64,000 nucleotides of DNA, from the NCBI GenBank assembly GCA_029582265.1, contig CM055833.1:29416288-29480287 (forward strand), written 5' to 3'. Positions 1 to 15,078 of this stretch are shown in pieces. The stretch comes from Zoroaster sp. YZ-2022 (lineage: Eukaryota; Echinodermata; Asteroidea; Forcipulatida; Zoroasteridae). The notes below the pieces were generated by a model. The model made no database searches and was not told the DNA's origin. It worked only from the letters and a program-made list of their open reading frames with translations. A program made the translations under genes and the position numbers. How positions within the stretch are numbered: position 1 is the stretch's first letter; each line of letters begins with the position of its first letter.

Positions 1-770
1 ATTTGTAAGAAGAAATATTTGTTGTACAATATGTGAATTCTGAATAGCAAATTTTGTGTAGCATTTTACTATGCGATACATGGGAAATCGTTCACTGTAT
101 ATCACACTGGTTTTGATAGTTGCACACACACACAGTCACGCACCGTAGTTGTGGGGACATAAAAATGTCCCCACAGACACTCGTTCTTGCCTTCCCTTTT
201 GTTATAAGTCCCCACAACCTTGCCGAGTCCTACCCACACACACGTCTTTTGCGACATACTCTGTGTGGACATTCTTTTGTTCTCGTGTACTTAAGGATAT
301 GAAATTCTTAAAACCCTTGCCATTTCCACAGAAGAGTGTTTTTGGAGCGGATTTCGTCTCAGTTTTCCCTTTTCATAATCTACTCCATTTTGAGACAAAA
401 AACCAACCTAGAAAAATGCTTCCTTTTTGAGAAAATTGAACTTTTCTGATTGACAAAAACACTGTGTGGACGTGTGTAAGTCCACATAACGTATCAAGTA
501 CCTACATTCTGTGGACATCTTTTGTTCTCAGGTCCACACAGCGCATGCTACACAAACTCACACACACACACACACATGCATAATGTTTTCCAATGGCCGG
601 CATGCAAATTAGGAGGACAGGGGGCTTTTAATCAAGCATTATCACACACGAATTCACACATCTGTTGATGAGTCCCTCTCCTAGGCAAGCTGGAAGAGGA
701 AGAGTTAACCTTAGTACTGTGGTTGAAGGATCGCTTCATCATACACAAATGATTCTCAACATACATGCAG
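1..770. other. 3' flank of the WD40 gene, no gene recognised
   Basis: AT-rich sequence with a short CA microsatellite near 555-575 and CCACA-rich words. The word at about 73-100 (ATGCGATACATGGGAAATCG) recurs with changes near 60892-60918, so a dispersed repeat extends off the left edge. No coding exon could be supported. Confidence 0.5.
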
Positions 771-776
771 TTTATT
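771..776 (-). terminator. Candidate polyadenylation signal AATAAA of the WD40 gene
   Basis: An AATAAA hexamer on the minus strand lies about 240 nt past the stop codon of exon 26. No closer canonical hexamer was seen between 776 and 1012. Confidence 0.4.
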
Positions 777-1012
777 GGTTGTACGTTAGCTGGTCCAGTC
801 ATCCATTCTGGGGGAATGGCGGACACATCATACCCTGGTCTATTCGGATGAATTTCAGCCATACGTTTCTTTTGAATAAGCCTGGGACAATGACTAATCT
901 AATCAAGCAATGTCACACCACACCGCCATGATGGGAAAATGTTCACCCCACAAACTTGCCACTTTCATGCATTGTGAGCGAAGCATTATTTACGCCTTGG
1001 ACAGATAAAAGC

Positions 1013-1169
1013 CTAGAACTGGAAGCCAAACGGATCCTCCATCTTTTCTCTGGATCGGGATGGGGGAGACATAGGAGGGGTATTGGCTAGGTCAAAACAT
1101 TTCAAATTCTGGTAAGCGTTGGGTCCGCCACGATCCTTGGGAATTGGCTTCAGTTTCTCATGGCGTAAC
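1013..1169 (-). CDS. WD40/EF-hand gene exon 26, terminal
   Basis: Residues 949-1000, LRHEKLKPIPKDRGGPNAYQ through a Pro/Ser stretch to DPFGFQF and a TAG stop at 1013-1015. Acceptor AAACAATCAG. Confidence 0.94.
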
Positions 1170-4100
1170 CTGATTGTTTAGAAGAAGAAAAGAGTAAAAA
1201 AAAGAGTTGAACTGAAAATCATGGAAAACAAAACACCATTTCATCAATTTTTTTGGTTGAAATGAGACGATCTCCCACAGAAACACCCATCTTGTTTGCA
1301 GTCAAATACAGCACAATTTGTAATAGACAGTTCAAGATAATGACAGTACAAAGTCCATAGTACATAAAATCTAATTCCCAGAAGCATTTGGGGTTATTAA
1401 AGCCAAACGACTGTGCTTGGGTTCAAATGTAAGGCCACTGCTATTGCATTTATACTACCGATTTTTTGCTTACTGCAGACCTCCCAACATTCAGTTTTCA
1501 AAAATAGTACTTTCTTCAAGCCGGTAGTCATTGTGTCATTTTGACCAGCTTATACGGTTAACCGCCTTTTAATTGTACAACGTGCAACACAGCATCGTGT
1601 GTAACATATACAACATGTGTGTGTGTACAGTCTGCATACATATCGTGTGTACAGGAGCCACGCTTCCACAGAGTATCAGTTTGCACGCACGTCGTCTATT
1701 CATAAACTAGTTGACAGTCCCTCCTTTGCCCTTCAGAGATCGAACGTATTACAGTGAATGCGATTATGCGGACCGCACGACCGGGAACAACAGACCACAC
1801 AGGAATAGACTGTGTTAAGTCTCGCCCATGAGACTTGCACGGCCTATGGCGCGCGAAATAAAAAAATAACAAATTAAAAAAGATTTTTAAAAAACTTTAA
1901 AAACGGCATTGTCAAAAATCGTACAAATGAAGAATAAAAGCGTAAAATGGGTGAAAAATCGTAAAAAGTACGCCAAAATCGTAATGTTGGGAGGTCTATT
2001 ACTGTATGTTATTTATTTCATAGCGCCGCTAACCGTTAAGCATAGAGAAAGGCACGCTAGCTTGGCGGCCGTCATTGCTAGCAAATGAGTGACGCAACAA
2101 TACAAATCCATGGTGAACAAACGTGCACGCACCGCTCTGAATTTTCTTGCTAACCTGTGAAATACACTTATGCTTAAGCAAAGTTTTCTGCTCTAGTTAG
2201 CATGAAAATTTGCTTACCAGTAAGCGGCGCTATGAAATTAGACCCTGGTCCATTAGGTTGGTAAGCAGTTTGCAACTGCTAATTCATTATTTATCAAAAA
2301 AAAAAAAAAAAATTATGTCAACCGAGACAGAAGGTAATATTCCATGAGGACACCTCACCTTTTACCCGTGCCCTTGTTGAAAGGTTTTTGTTTTAGCTCC
2401 TTAGCAATCTGGTCGTCGTCAAACTGGAACTGGGGTCTGGAGCTGAAGTTAGTCATGCTAATAACGTCACTCTAAAAACAATTGATAACCAAGGGAAATA
2501 TCAAGAGTCTATAATAAATAACATCAATTAATCAGAAAGTATATAGCCTGGTTCATACATGAATGCAAATTGACTTGTGACGTAAACACCTGAGATTCGC
2601 ACAGGTATGATTTGCAAAAGTTGAACACATTTCAACTTGCACTTTCAAAAAAATTCAAGTCAAGATTAATTTCACATTCGCGTGAAGTATAAACCAGTTT
2701 CAAGGTGACTGCAAATGAAAACTGCACACGTTATAACACAAAACAACCTTTTTTTGTGTATTTTTTATTTTTGCAATTTTTTGCATGTGAGGTGGAAAAT
2801 TTCGAAATTGTTAGGTATAGTCAATAAAATCATTGAGGTGGGCCTCCTCACATTTGAATGGTCAGGGGATACACTGGTCACTAACATCCTTCCATCTCTC
2901 CTTGCCTACCTTCTTCTCTTCAATCTTCTCCTTCATCTCTTCCTCCTCCTCCTCCGACTCCTCCTCTGAATCTTCACCGATGGACCCTCCATTGGACATC
3001 TTGATATCCAGTATAGGATGAGTGGGCATACTGACGGGATCTACCAAGACGTCGTATGGAACCATGGGATGGGCAAAGGTGGATGGATTGTAGATATCCC
3101 ATGCTTGCTGCTGCCCAAGTGTACCTATTGTATGAATAAAATAATAGAGTAGTTTTCCCGAAATAATAATAATAATAATAATAATAATGTGTGGACTTAT
3201 ATAGCGCACGTATCCACCAACTGAGTGGTGCTCAAGGCGCATTATATTATTACCCCTGCTCATAAGGCTCATAAATCATTCCTGAAACCATCTCAGCTCC
3301 CTGGGGAGTATACAGCTCAATTGCTGCCATTACAGCGCATATAGGGCTAATCAACCAACTCTGCCCTCACAGGTACCCATTTAACTCCTGGGTGGAGAGA
3401 AGCAATTATGGTTAAGTGTCTTGCTCGAGGACACAAGTGTCACGGCCGGGATTCGAACCCACATTCTGCTGCTAACACCAGAACTTGAGTCCGGTAAGCT
3501 AGACCGCTCGGCCACGACACGCTGTTTTGTATTTAAAGATAAGGTATAGAATTAATAGTTAATGAATAACCAAATGGTTGACTTTTAATGCAAAACTTAC
3601 TTGGTGTAAAGCTGATATCAATCTGCCCTAGAAATTATTTTGTCTGTAGTGCCGTCAATTTGAAAAAAGAGAGAAATGATTCCCAATAAGAAAGAGTACT
3701 CTTTCTTAAATTCCATGAAAGTATGAATATCTGAATGCAATTTCACAAAACGTAATAAGCTAAAACTTTCAGAAGTTGGTTGTGTAAGGTATATCTTGAT
3801 TAAAAAAAATACAAAATACTGGAAAAGCACAAAAAACAATAAATATACTGATGATAAAATACTGTGCATACAAATCAGAAGAAGTTATTAGTTTATTTTT
3901 TAAATGATTTTTTTTTAGGTAGCATTCTTTTAATGATGATGTGCTATTTTCTTGTTTCTATTTGAAATGTAAATGTAAAACATTGATAACAGATCATGTG
4001 TTTCAATTAATTGCATAAATTAATATTTTCTCACCTATATAATGTCCTTCTGTTGTCCATAACCGCACAGTACAATCCAGCGATGAGGTAATGAATACGT

Positions 4101-7100
4101 TATGAGATTCAACAAGGTTCATACTGAAACAATCAAAGAGAAGTAACTATTAGATGTATTCTTATGTGTGCATGGTGCGCATGTAGCAGTACAACAAATC
4201 TCATTGGTCAGTTAGGGATTTTTATTGAAATTGGCAAACTTTTCCTGATACATTTGGCAAACTTTCACTGATACATTTGGCAAACTGTTACCGATACATT
4301 TGGCAAACTTTTCCGATACATTTGGCAAACTTTTATCGATACATTTGGCAAACTTTTCCGATACATTTGGCAAACTTTTCCTGATACATTTGGCAAACTT
4401 TTATCGATACATTTGGCAAACTGTTACCATGGAGGAAGGAAATTCCTTCCTCCATGCTGTTACCGATACATTTGGCAAACTGTTACCGATACATTTGGCA
4501 AACTGTTACCGATACATTTGGCAAACTTTTACTGATATATTTGGCAAACTTTTACCGAAATAGGTAAATGGCACACATAGCAATACAATACATACAATAA
4601 CTTAGTAGTATTTTGTTAAAAAGAAAAATGGCTTCCTTACCTTGTGATGCTTTCAATATGTCCTCTCCATGATCCCAACACTAAGAAAAAATATATACAT
4701 TTGTAACAATCAGTTTACGTCTTTTTATAAGAGAAATATTAATGTGGTTATATAAATTCTACAAAATAAGAACCTTTTTTTTAATATGAAAACACTTCAG
4801 ATAAAAAAATTCTCAGAATAATTGGTACAACATGTACTAACTTTCAACAAAGTAAGTTCTTAGATAACAATTAATTTATTTCATAATCTGGTTAAATACC
4901 AATGTTGTACCTTCCCTTTAATTTACAGTGGTATACAAATAATAGATAACTACCAACACTGGTTTATTGTGACTTACATGATGGTGGATTTGCCTCTTTG
5001 TTAAATAGGCAATAGCCCTCGATGTCCCAAACTGTGATAAAACCTACAAATATACAACAAGTACATGACAATCAATTTGTTTTCAAAGAAGGAAAGTCGA
5101 TGCACTTGTACATCTTCATAAAAATATACAACAAGTACATGACAATCAAGTTGTTTTCAAAGAAGGAAAGTCAATGCACTTGTACATCTTCATAAAAACA
5201 AATTGTCAGGCGTGTGATTTGACAAAAAAGAAAAATCCTGAAAAATGGGTAGCGGGCCTGGGTCTCCCTTTGGTCTAGAGGACAAAGCCCCCTGAACCTC
5301 CTGGATGTATAATTTTGAAGAATTTACAGACTCTCCACATCCCCATAAACAACTAGAGGTTTGGACACAGGCTACTTCTTTCTTTCCTTGGTGGCTACTT
5401 CTCTTCTTTCAAGAAAATTTTGTGGGACTCGGGTATTTTACTAGAGCTGCGGCTCTGGGAACCGTGTATTTAAAGGACTTGGTTCCGGAACCGACTCTTG
5501 CGGGTACCCGGTTCTTTAAAAGAGTGGAACTGCTGTTCCGATTCTCAATTTGGAATCGGGTAGAACCGGGTACCCACCGGAACCGCCCAAGCCTAATTAA
5601 TGTTTTTTATTTAAAAACACAACAAATTAACAGCGCAACAACTTATGAAAAAATAATTCCATCATATACCAAGTACAAAATTAAGTGTGTGGAAATATTT
5701 CTAGAAGGATGACAGGGCACATACCTCTTGAATCTCCTGTAAACAGCGAAGTGTCATCCTCAGAGAGTTGCATTGTTGTGACTGTTGCATTGCTATTTTT
5801 AGACTACACAACAAATAAAGAGATAATAACCTTAAATTATGTTCTACATTATAGACTTTTATATTAGATGTTGCTATTACACAAAATTCCTGAAAAAAAG
5901 TGCCTCAAAGCGCTTGCTACAAGAATAAAAAAAAATCTTTGTTTTACATGATTTTTTCCTTTTCTTATCTGTTTTTATTTCTTTGTAGCAAAATATATTA
6001 AATGAAATGTGATTTTACTTAAATCAGTTTTAATTCACAAATGAAATATTTCTATATAATAAAATAATACTTTTCCTTGTTCTTTAATGATTTGTTAAAA
6101 TCCAGAAAAAACTTGTCAAACTTACTGAGCAAAATTGTGCAAAGAGTACTCCACCATTGTAGACATTCCAAAAGTGGACGGAACCTATCAAGGTATAAAT
6201 GAAATTAACAGAAATTGAATTATAAAAAAGCTGATGACTGAGTGATAATGAAAAATCTTTAAAAATTCTGAAATTATGCTAAATAAAAATGTGTAATTAA
6301 AATAAAAATTACTCAAGAAATACTATGACACGTTAGGCCTCTTGGTATGCTACTGTTAATGTTTGCAAATCTGCTTCTATGAGTATGCTTACAACCAACT
6401 TGTTTAGCTAAATGTGGGTTTTAAGTCATAAGAAAAGTGTGAAAAAGCATTCAAAACTTATCCACAGAAAACTTGGAGCAACATGCCTATTGTTTTCTGT
6501 GGAATGAGAGGTAACTTTATCAACCTCGCATCAAGACAGCTTTGGATAATAATTCAGTTATTTGTAATCAGGTAATTATCAATGTTCTATCTTCTCATTA
6601 ACCCTAACTCCCTAGACAACAAAGCCAGTTGGAGGATTTTGAAGGATTTTTATTGTTTTAGTACAATGCCTAGGGAGTTAGGGTTAAAGGGACAGCAGCA
6701 GCAATGGTAATATGACCTTATCATGTGTCGTATTATTTTCAGTCACTGAGTTATTCTAAATTTAGCAGTCCGATTCCATACCCTGTTGATCGTGATGATA
6801 TTACATTACATTACAACAAGTATTTATCATGCGCCATTCCCGAGAGGCTCATGGCGCTTAAGTTACTGCCCCTTTAAGCTACATGTTCATGTTTGACTAC
6901 TCACCTCTGGGGCCAGAGGCGATGAGTTGACCTGCATTCTTATTGTCTTTTCTGGATGGCATGAAGAGAAGCTTGCAAATACTGTTATCTCCATCCACTG
7001 TATTGTTGATAAATACAAAGTGTAAACAATGTATACACCATCTTTAAGATTTGTTAATGGTAATGTTTAAATTAGATCATTCTAAATCAGGCATGCAACT

Positions 7101-10100
7101 GACTAAAAAATGGGGAAAAAAGGAAAATGTTTTGGTATATGGTGTGGGAGGTAGACTTCTAGACGAGTACTTTTTCATGAGTACAAGTATGAGTACAGAA
7201 AAATGTACTCGACTATGAGCTATGAGTACGAGTACAGAAACACTTGAGTACAAGTACAAGTATTCTGGTGGGAGGGCCCTGGAAATGTTTGCATTCTAGA
7301 TGCTCTGTGGTACATTCTGAGAATTTTTCAATTTAAAAAAATTATAATAAATCTGCCAAAAAACAAATCCTGCTAAATATGGGAATACTTGGTGGATACA
7401 GTTGAATAATATTAGCAGATATATATATATTATTTGACTTACATTCTTCAGTCACATAAGTGTCCGGTACTGGTGATCTGAGATGGCAGTAGATATGACC
7501 TGAAATAAGATTCCATACGATGACCTCACCATCATAGCTAGAGGTCGCTAGCAAGCTTGGTAAACACACGTTAATAGACAAGATATCCTCTTTATGGCCA
7601 TCTCTCTGTAAACAAAAATCAATTAGGCCGTCTTTAGAAATAACATCCCTGCCAAGCGAAAAAAGAACTACTGTCAACACCGGAAAGGACTAAAGCTTAT
7701 AGTCTTTAAGTGTTTAATCTATGTTTTAAAGAGTTTTGTCAATGACAACTCTTTATAAACAATTACTTTTTTACTTAAACAGGACTTGAACCTGTGACCT
7801 CTGGACTACCGTACCAGAGCTCTACTCAACTGAGCTATCCAGCCCTATGGTTGACTGTCTTCCAAAATGTCAATATGTTTGATCTGGGGTCACTAATTGA
7901 ATATAGTTATATTTATCTCACGGAAAGTTTTTTCAATTAACAAGTTAAATCTAAAATTTGTCAAATTTGTCACTTTTTGTAAGTTAATTGTAATTTTATT
8001 ATAAAGAGTGTAGCAAAATAAATTCTCAAAGTCAATAACTTTATAATAGGTTTATAATTTTAAAATAAACATGTGAAACAGACTTTTGTACACAAAGTGA
8101 AATGAGAAAACTCTCACCAAATCATCCGCCCATTTTGGCAGTGGGCATTGCACGTGTCTGAAATCTTCTGAGTTATCTGTGTACATGTTGATATGACGAT
8201 CCCATCCCACTGACATGATGAAACGGTTCTTGTTCATCTCGATGTAGCAGACATCTGTGATCTCGGCAAAATCATCCTCTGTTAAATGAATAAATGGAAA
8301 TGTCAGAGTCAACTGATACTGATGAAGATGCTTAATTTAAAAAAAATGTTTTAAACCCATCTGTACATATTTGTGAGAAAACGCCATTAACCCTTCTGTG
8401 ACTGTAAGGGGCAAAATCAGTCAAAAAATGTATATACTTGCCAGTTATATCTAGTGCACTTAACCAGTTCGCGTCGGGAATAAAAAAGTTTTTCTGGGCC
8501 CCTGTGCGCGTTTCTTTTCCCACACAAACACGTTAATGGAAGCTTCCACAGCGTGTGGCCACGTCTACCGAGCATGTCACTGTACGCTCGGTTCGTTGCC
8601 ACGTCAACCGAGCATGCATACAAATATTCCGGAGTTTCCTATGGCGTGTTTAGACGCTCTCCAATCCGTGGTTCCAAAAAAAATTGCGTGTATACACGGC
8701 CTCCGACGCGAACTGGTTAAAGTCGAATACTGTCAAACCTTACGTGCCAGTAAGTAATTTACAGGTCAAAATGAGTCAACTGTCTTTGACTGGTAAAAAC
8801 ATTGTCTTGTATTGTTCAGGGTTGTCAAAATGACAGTAAAAACCAGTCAAAAATGCCCCTGTGTGCACATTTGGGTCAACAGTCAAAACAGGCAGTTGAC
8901 TGATTTTAACCACTATAGCAACTTGCCACTAAAGTGCAGCTATAGTAGGAGGGTTAACAAGAGAATTTAAAAAAAAGGAGAAAATTTTACAAAAAGTTGG
9001 ATTTGAATGCAAAAAGTGGAATATTCTGACTTAAAGCTGTGAAGTCCATCATATGGAGATGTTAAAAAATTATTATCCACTTTTTACAATTTACATAATC
9101 TATGAGCATTGTGTACATCAATATTGTGCTATTTTCATAAGATTCAGAGAAAGATATTTCATTAGGACTTCAGGAGAAAGTGGATGCTTTTAAACCATCC
9201 ATCTCTGTACATTATCTCTAAGATCATGGAAATAAAAGGTGGATTCTTTGTGGTGACTATCATGTATATTGATATAAGAAACTAACAAGATATTAAAAGG
9301 TTATACACTCATGCGTTGCTAAGATACCCATCTCTAAGTGTCCTTATTTCAAAAAGATAAGACCACTTCAATTGACTAACAATAATAAAAGAGACGTCTA
9401 TGTCAATACTGAACATGAAAGGCCCCCTTGGGAATTTTTATAACTAATATTTAAACACAAAAAACACGATGTGAGGTTTAAGATGGTATGACACATCCAT
9501 TGAAATCTTTCTGTGTGAGAATTTTTGTAAAAATTTTTTCAAACTGAATTGACATCTGATGACAGATCAAAATTCCATGACTAAGCAACATTGACCAGTG
9601 TGAAAATTTAAAAGGAACTTTTGCAGTTGTCTCCGAAATGTTTGGGCAAATTAAAGTGACCATTTCACAGGTTGGTTTCTATCAAGATTTCTTGATCTTC
9701 ATTAAGTTTGAATGCGCATAATGAGACCACAGTGTTTAAATGGGAGAAAATTATCCTAAGCAAGAAACAATTTTTTGAAGAAATCCATACCTCTTTCTAG
9801 TCTCTTTAAACAATGACCATTGTTGTAGTTCCAGATCTTCAGCCGACCATCGCGTCCTCCTGTGATTAGTCTCCGATTGGAGGTGTCAAAGGTCATAGTG
9901 GTGATGGCATTATTGTCATGAGCTTGGGAAAACTCGAAAACTGCACTGCCAGTTTCAAAGTCCCAAATTTTGACAACCTACAAAAAAGACAAATATTTCA
10001 CATTTTCAAACTACACCACAATTTGTCTTTTGACAGTAGGTTTTTGTGAAGATCTGTCTTGGAATTGATTTCAATCCAGGGAAAAATATTTCAAATGAAG

Positions 10101-13100
10101 AAATAATATGAACAAAAGGAGCAAATTTATTAAAGTGTATGAAAGAAAAAAAATAACCCCAATATCTCCATTGGATTGAAGTCTCAGCTTGGCAACCACA
10201 AACATGTTATGTACGCCCAAGCAATTTCAATTCAACTAGCTTCGATTCGACTCAGCATCAGAAGAAAGAAAAACCAATACAGAAAAGAAAATGTTGCCCT
10301 TTACTGAAAAAAATCCGATTGTGGTTTCTAGGGGAGGTTTATATAGGGATGTCAAAGATGTCCTTGCTACACAAAGAAAGTGTCTGTAACACACCTTACA
10401 CCAAATAGGATTAAGAGATTGTGTAAGGATAAGTATGATAGAGCTCACTATTGGATCAATAATGTTCTGAGGTGTGAATAGCCTGACTAGATGGAATGTC
10501 AGGAAGTGATTAAATGGGTGGAATAATCCATTAAAAAACAACCCAAAATAGACAATGTGCCAGTTACCATTACCATCCCCCGTTCAATGGCAGGAGGTTT
10601 GACCCGATTACGCCGGACACAAAGTGCAAATACCTTGTTAAGGCTGGTTCAAACTTAATGCGAATACTGCAGTGAAGTGCATTGCTGTGACGTTAACAAT
10701 GAAATCTGCCTGTACCACAATTGTTGAATTTCGTTTTTGCTTTCATGTGAAATATAGGGACAAATGGGAAAGGCTGACAGGACAAAATAACTGTTCTGGT
10801 GGCTATTTAATCCAATTCTTGAGAAACAATTGCATAGGTATTTTTACTTAGAAAGAGAGGGTGGGATATGAAGAAATCAAAAAGTCACAGTTTGACCGTG
10901 GAATATGGCCAGTCATTGGCAATCCAAAAAGGATAGAATGAGAAAGGTATGTTACCCAATGGGAAAGGTAAAATGCCTGAAAAAAGTTGGCATGAGAGTG
11001 TTACAGCGTTGTCTTATAAGAAGTCTTTGTGTTGAAAATGTTATTTGACCAAAAAACCTAAACTGAAATATTGAGTTTTTGAATTTCCATTTGACAACTC
11101 ATTTAAATGATGTAATTAACTTGACAGAAAGTGCACATATCTGATTGGCGGGGGGGGGGGGATTTTTAGCATTTGCCCCTAAAATGAAGTGAACTTACGG
11201 ATCCATCTGAGCAGCTAACGATGTGTTTGAAGCTGGGGTTATATTTGGCGCAGTGGACTGGTTCCTTGTGTGAGTAAGCTACCTCTCCATGTTGCTGGAT
11301 CCGACTGTAGAGCAAATAAGGAGGAAACACCATGGGTTTTTTTTCAAGACAATTTTTTTTTACTTTGACATCGAGATATTTCACAAAATAATTATCAAAA
11401 ACTTAGTTTAAGAACAGTTAAGTGGCTAATGAATTTATGATGGGACATATAAACTCAAGAGAAAATAGCAATGCTCTGATTTCAGAGAAATTGCCGGGAA
11501 TTAGCTGTAAAATATAGAAAAACTTGGCCAATAATCTTTAATTATCTGTTAATGAGCATACTTTGTTCTGTGACTGAGTAGGGCCATCTGATCCGTTGCT
11601 ATGCAGAATCCCTTAGCAACCCTGTTATAATGACACGCCTGTAGATCACCTCTTATCTTGTGAGTCTTGGGACGGATTGTCAGCATGCAAACTTGATCTT
11701 TTATATCCCAAACCTTCAAGGAACATTTTAAGAAATTAAAATTAGAAAATCTGTAATTCAATGGGCAGGGTACATAAATGTGAATCTTTGAATAATCATA
11801 ACATTCACGTCAATTGGTTTCTTCAACTTTGTCATATTTGTTTTCCAGACTATGAGAAACATTTGACTTATATTTCACATCCGAGAAGAATTTCATTTCC
11901 TTTTTTTGTGACTTGGTATGACATATTGTTCTATTATTTTTCAAGAGAATTTACTGAAATATTTTCAAAGTAGCAATGACATTAGGGTTTGCAATCCAAT
12001 GCATTTAGACAACGCATTTAAACAACCAGGTAAACTTAAAAATGCTCCTAACGTGATTTTGTATGTCAGTTTTGCAAATATGAAAGGGGAAAAAAAACAA
12101 TTCTTTTGTTTATACTACTATCTGACATATCAAAATATTTCAGTAAATTCTCTTGAAAAATAATAGAACAATATGTCATACCAAGTCACAAAAAAAGGAA
12201 TTGAAATTCTTCTCGGATGTGAAATATAAGTCAAATGTTTCTCATAGTCTGGAAAACAAATATGACAAAGTTGAAGAAATTTGCCAGAGGCAGCAAATGA
12301 CAAATTCTTTTCCTGCACTTACTTTAATAGTTTTGTCCTGAGATATGCTGTATATCCTGTTCTCATCTGCAGCGATGTAAAGCGAGAAGATGGGGGCATT
12401 GTGACCTCGTAGCATTCCAGTTGGCTTGCTGTCATCAAGAAAAAATAATAAATTACGTTCATTTTGTCACAATGAAAACAAAGCTGTAACAATTCATGGT
12501 CCAATTTCACAGAGCTGCTTGGTAGAAAATTTTACTCAGTGAAGTTATGTACTTAAGCAACATTTTTGTGAGGACCTGCAACAAGCAATTAATATTATGT
12601 GCCAATTTGGCAAATATGTGGCAATAAAGTCAACTACTTTACTACTGAAGGATTTTGGAGGATTCAGGTTATGTTTAAGCAAATTGGCCTAGGGAGTTAG
12701 GGTTAAATGACTTTTTCACATAGGGGCATGAACGTTTGCCCGATTTGTGAGGCCTCTCGATCTTAGCTACCACACTTTGTATATGGGAAATTTGGTCCCC
12801 GTATTTCCCCAAAAAAAAGATGGCTGAAAAAAAAAAAGCATGTCACCACACCGATTTTGTAGCCGACTGATGACCAGAAACTGGATACTTTTTTTTTGCC
12901 TAAGATGTAGAAGGCGGGCCTTGAAAGAACTAAGGCTAATGCTACTATATTAAGCGGATTGTGTAGAAGCTATTGTCACTGTAGAAAGAAAATATTTTAC
13001 TTTAAAATTACTTCTTTTCTTCATTACTTCTTTTCTTAATGGTTTAACAAAAATATTGTTGAATTTACAAAAAATTGCCAACCCTTAAAACAGAATTGGA

Positions 13101-15035
13101 AAAGCACTCGAGTAAAATTAGGAATCGTTGCGCTACACATTTGGCAGCATGGGCTGTATACTCCCCAGGGAGTTGAGATGGTTCTAGGAATGATATAACT
13201 GGCCCGGTGACAGGGGTAATAATGTTCATGTGCCATGAGCATCAAACTTGGCAGATACCGGCGCAATATAAGTGTCCATTATTATTATAATTATACCACA
13301 ATAAAACAGCCTAATCTTACCTTGGTACGTAGGGGTTCCACATGCGTACAATTCTGTCCATACCACCGGTGATAATCAAATTCTTTTCCTTACAGAAATC
13401 AAACACCTTGACACCCTTGTGTATCCTGAAGGTGGTCTGGTCTGCATCAAGACGGCGCTTGGCATGGGCGTAGTTCTGCTGGGCTAGCTTAAGCTTCTTG
13501 TCCGCAGCGTCTGGGAAGTTGGAGTGTTCTTTGATTTCCTTCAGTTGGGCTTCGACATGCGTGCTACCTGTTGTGCATCCTGTATTATCAAACAAAATTC
13601 AAAAAGCAAACAATGTTACGTTCCTTCTTTAATAATAATAATAAATAAAATAGGAGGATTTATATATAGTGCATATAGTAAGCATACTCATAGCAGCTGA
13701 TTTGCCAACATTACCAATGTTGTACCATCTCTTCAAAGGGACAATATCATCATGATCAACAGGGCATGGAATTGGAATGCTAGTTTTATATTAACTCAAT
13801 GACTGAAAATAATTAAAGACTGTTTGTGGTGACAGCATGTGACAAATTATCTTTTGAGTATTAATTAGAATAGAATTGCTGGTCACAACTCGACGTTTCG
13901 ATCAGTATGCTCTGATCGTCTTCAGGAGAAAATAATTACTAACACCCCACATAATAAGGTCATATTACTGTTGCCGTATTTTTCAGTCACTGTGTTCATC
14001 TTAAACTAGGGACACCAATTCCATGCCCAGTTGAAAATGTCTGCTCTGATCGTGAAGATATCCCTTTAAGAATGATATGAAAAAGTTTTTGTAATTTTAT
14101 TTTGGTTGAAAAGATTTGTCATCAGAAAACATTTATCTACATTATAACCAATGTGAGCGTTTACTTACCTATTACTAAGGCAGAGCTCTCATTGTTACAA
14201 CATGACATTATTGATCTTATCTCATCGTAGTATCGGAGCTCAGCTACCCAGTCATTGTGCACCTTCCATCGTACAAACCGGGTCAAAGGTGAGTGAGCGA
14301 CCTTTTCAAGGGTCACGCTGGCAATGCCCTCTGTCTTAGGCATCTTCTTCCAAGTTCTGTATTTAAAAGTAAATAAATTTTACTCTACTGATTTTGTAGG
14401 ATTTAAAGCTTTGCATGGTGGAAGTACAGCAGGAGTAAGGTTTGTGGTAGCACCATGTAAACAATCTATTAGGAGTTGTACTTTGGTAAAATGTCTGTAA
14501 ATGCATCCATATTTAAAAATAATCAAGATAAGTAAGACTAATTGCGGTGACACCATGTGGAATCTCAATTGAGTAGTAATTAGTTCTGAAAAGAACTGGA
14601 GGTACAACTCGACGTTTCGATCAGTCTGCTCTGATCGTCCTCAGGAGAATGCCGGACTCTGGAAAATGCTGCTACTTAAGTAGACTGCTGGAGGATCATC
14701 CCATGAATGGATGCTGGAGGATTAGTTCGTTGAGACGCGCAGGCGGGAACTGTTGAGACTAGGATCCTAGGGGTTGGGGGAGGGGAGTGTGTGCTCACTG
14801 AACTGAATCAGTTGTTAACAAGCACAGGGGGAAGGAGGGTGGTTGACTTAGGATATAGGAGATCCCTCAGTCTGGGGTGGGTTATGGACTTTGGATATAG
14901 AAGAATATAATCAAGATAGTCTAAATGTATCAAAGCCAACCTGTGAAAGTTTCAGCTTATTACACTATGTCAAACAATGACAAAAAATCATTTGCAAAAT
15001 TATTTGTTTAATTCTAAAATGATAGCACCTGAGAC

Positions 15036-15078
<43 letters not shown>

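Noticed and set aside
2862..3272. Uninterrupted 136-codon minus frame as one exon
   Set aside because: Its right part is SINE tail; exon 24 begins at 3124 after a normal acceptor and must splice out at 2886 to reach exon 25.
5436..5600. Third hAT element (GGTTCCGG/GGTACCCGG-rich segment)
   Set aside because: The subterminal words resemble the 62.7-kb element, but I could not find matching ends or an 8-bp duplication.
7775..7850. tRNA gene
   Set aside because: A and B boxes are present, but the acceptor stem does not pair and the anticodon loop has the wrong size; a SINE relic is likelier.
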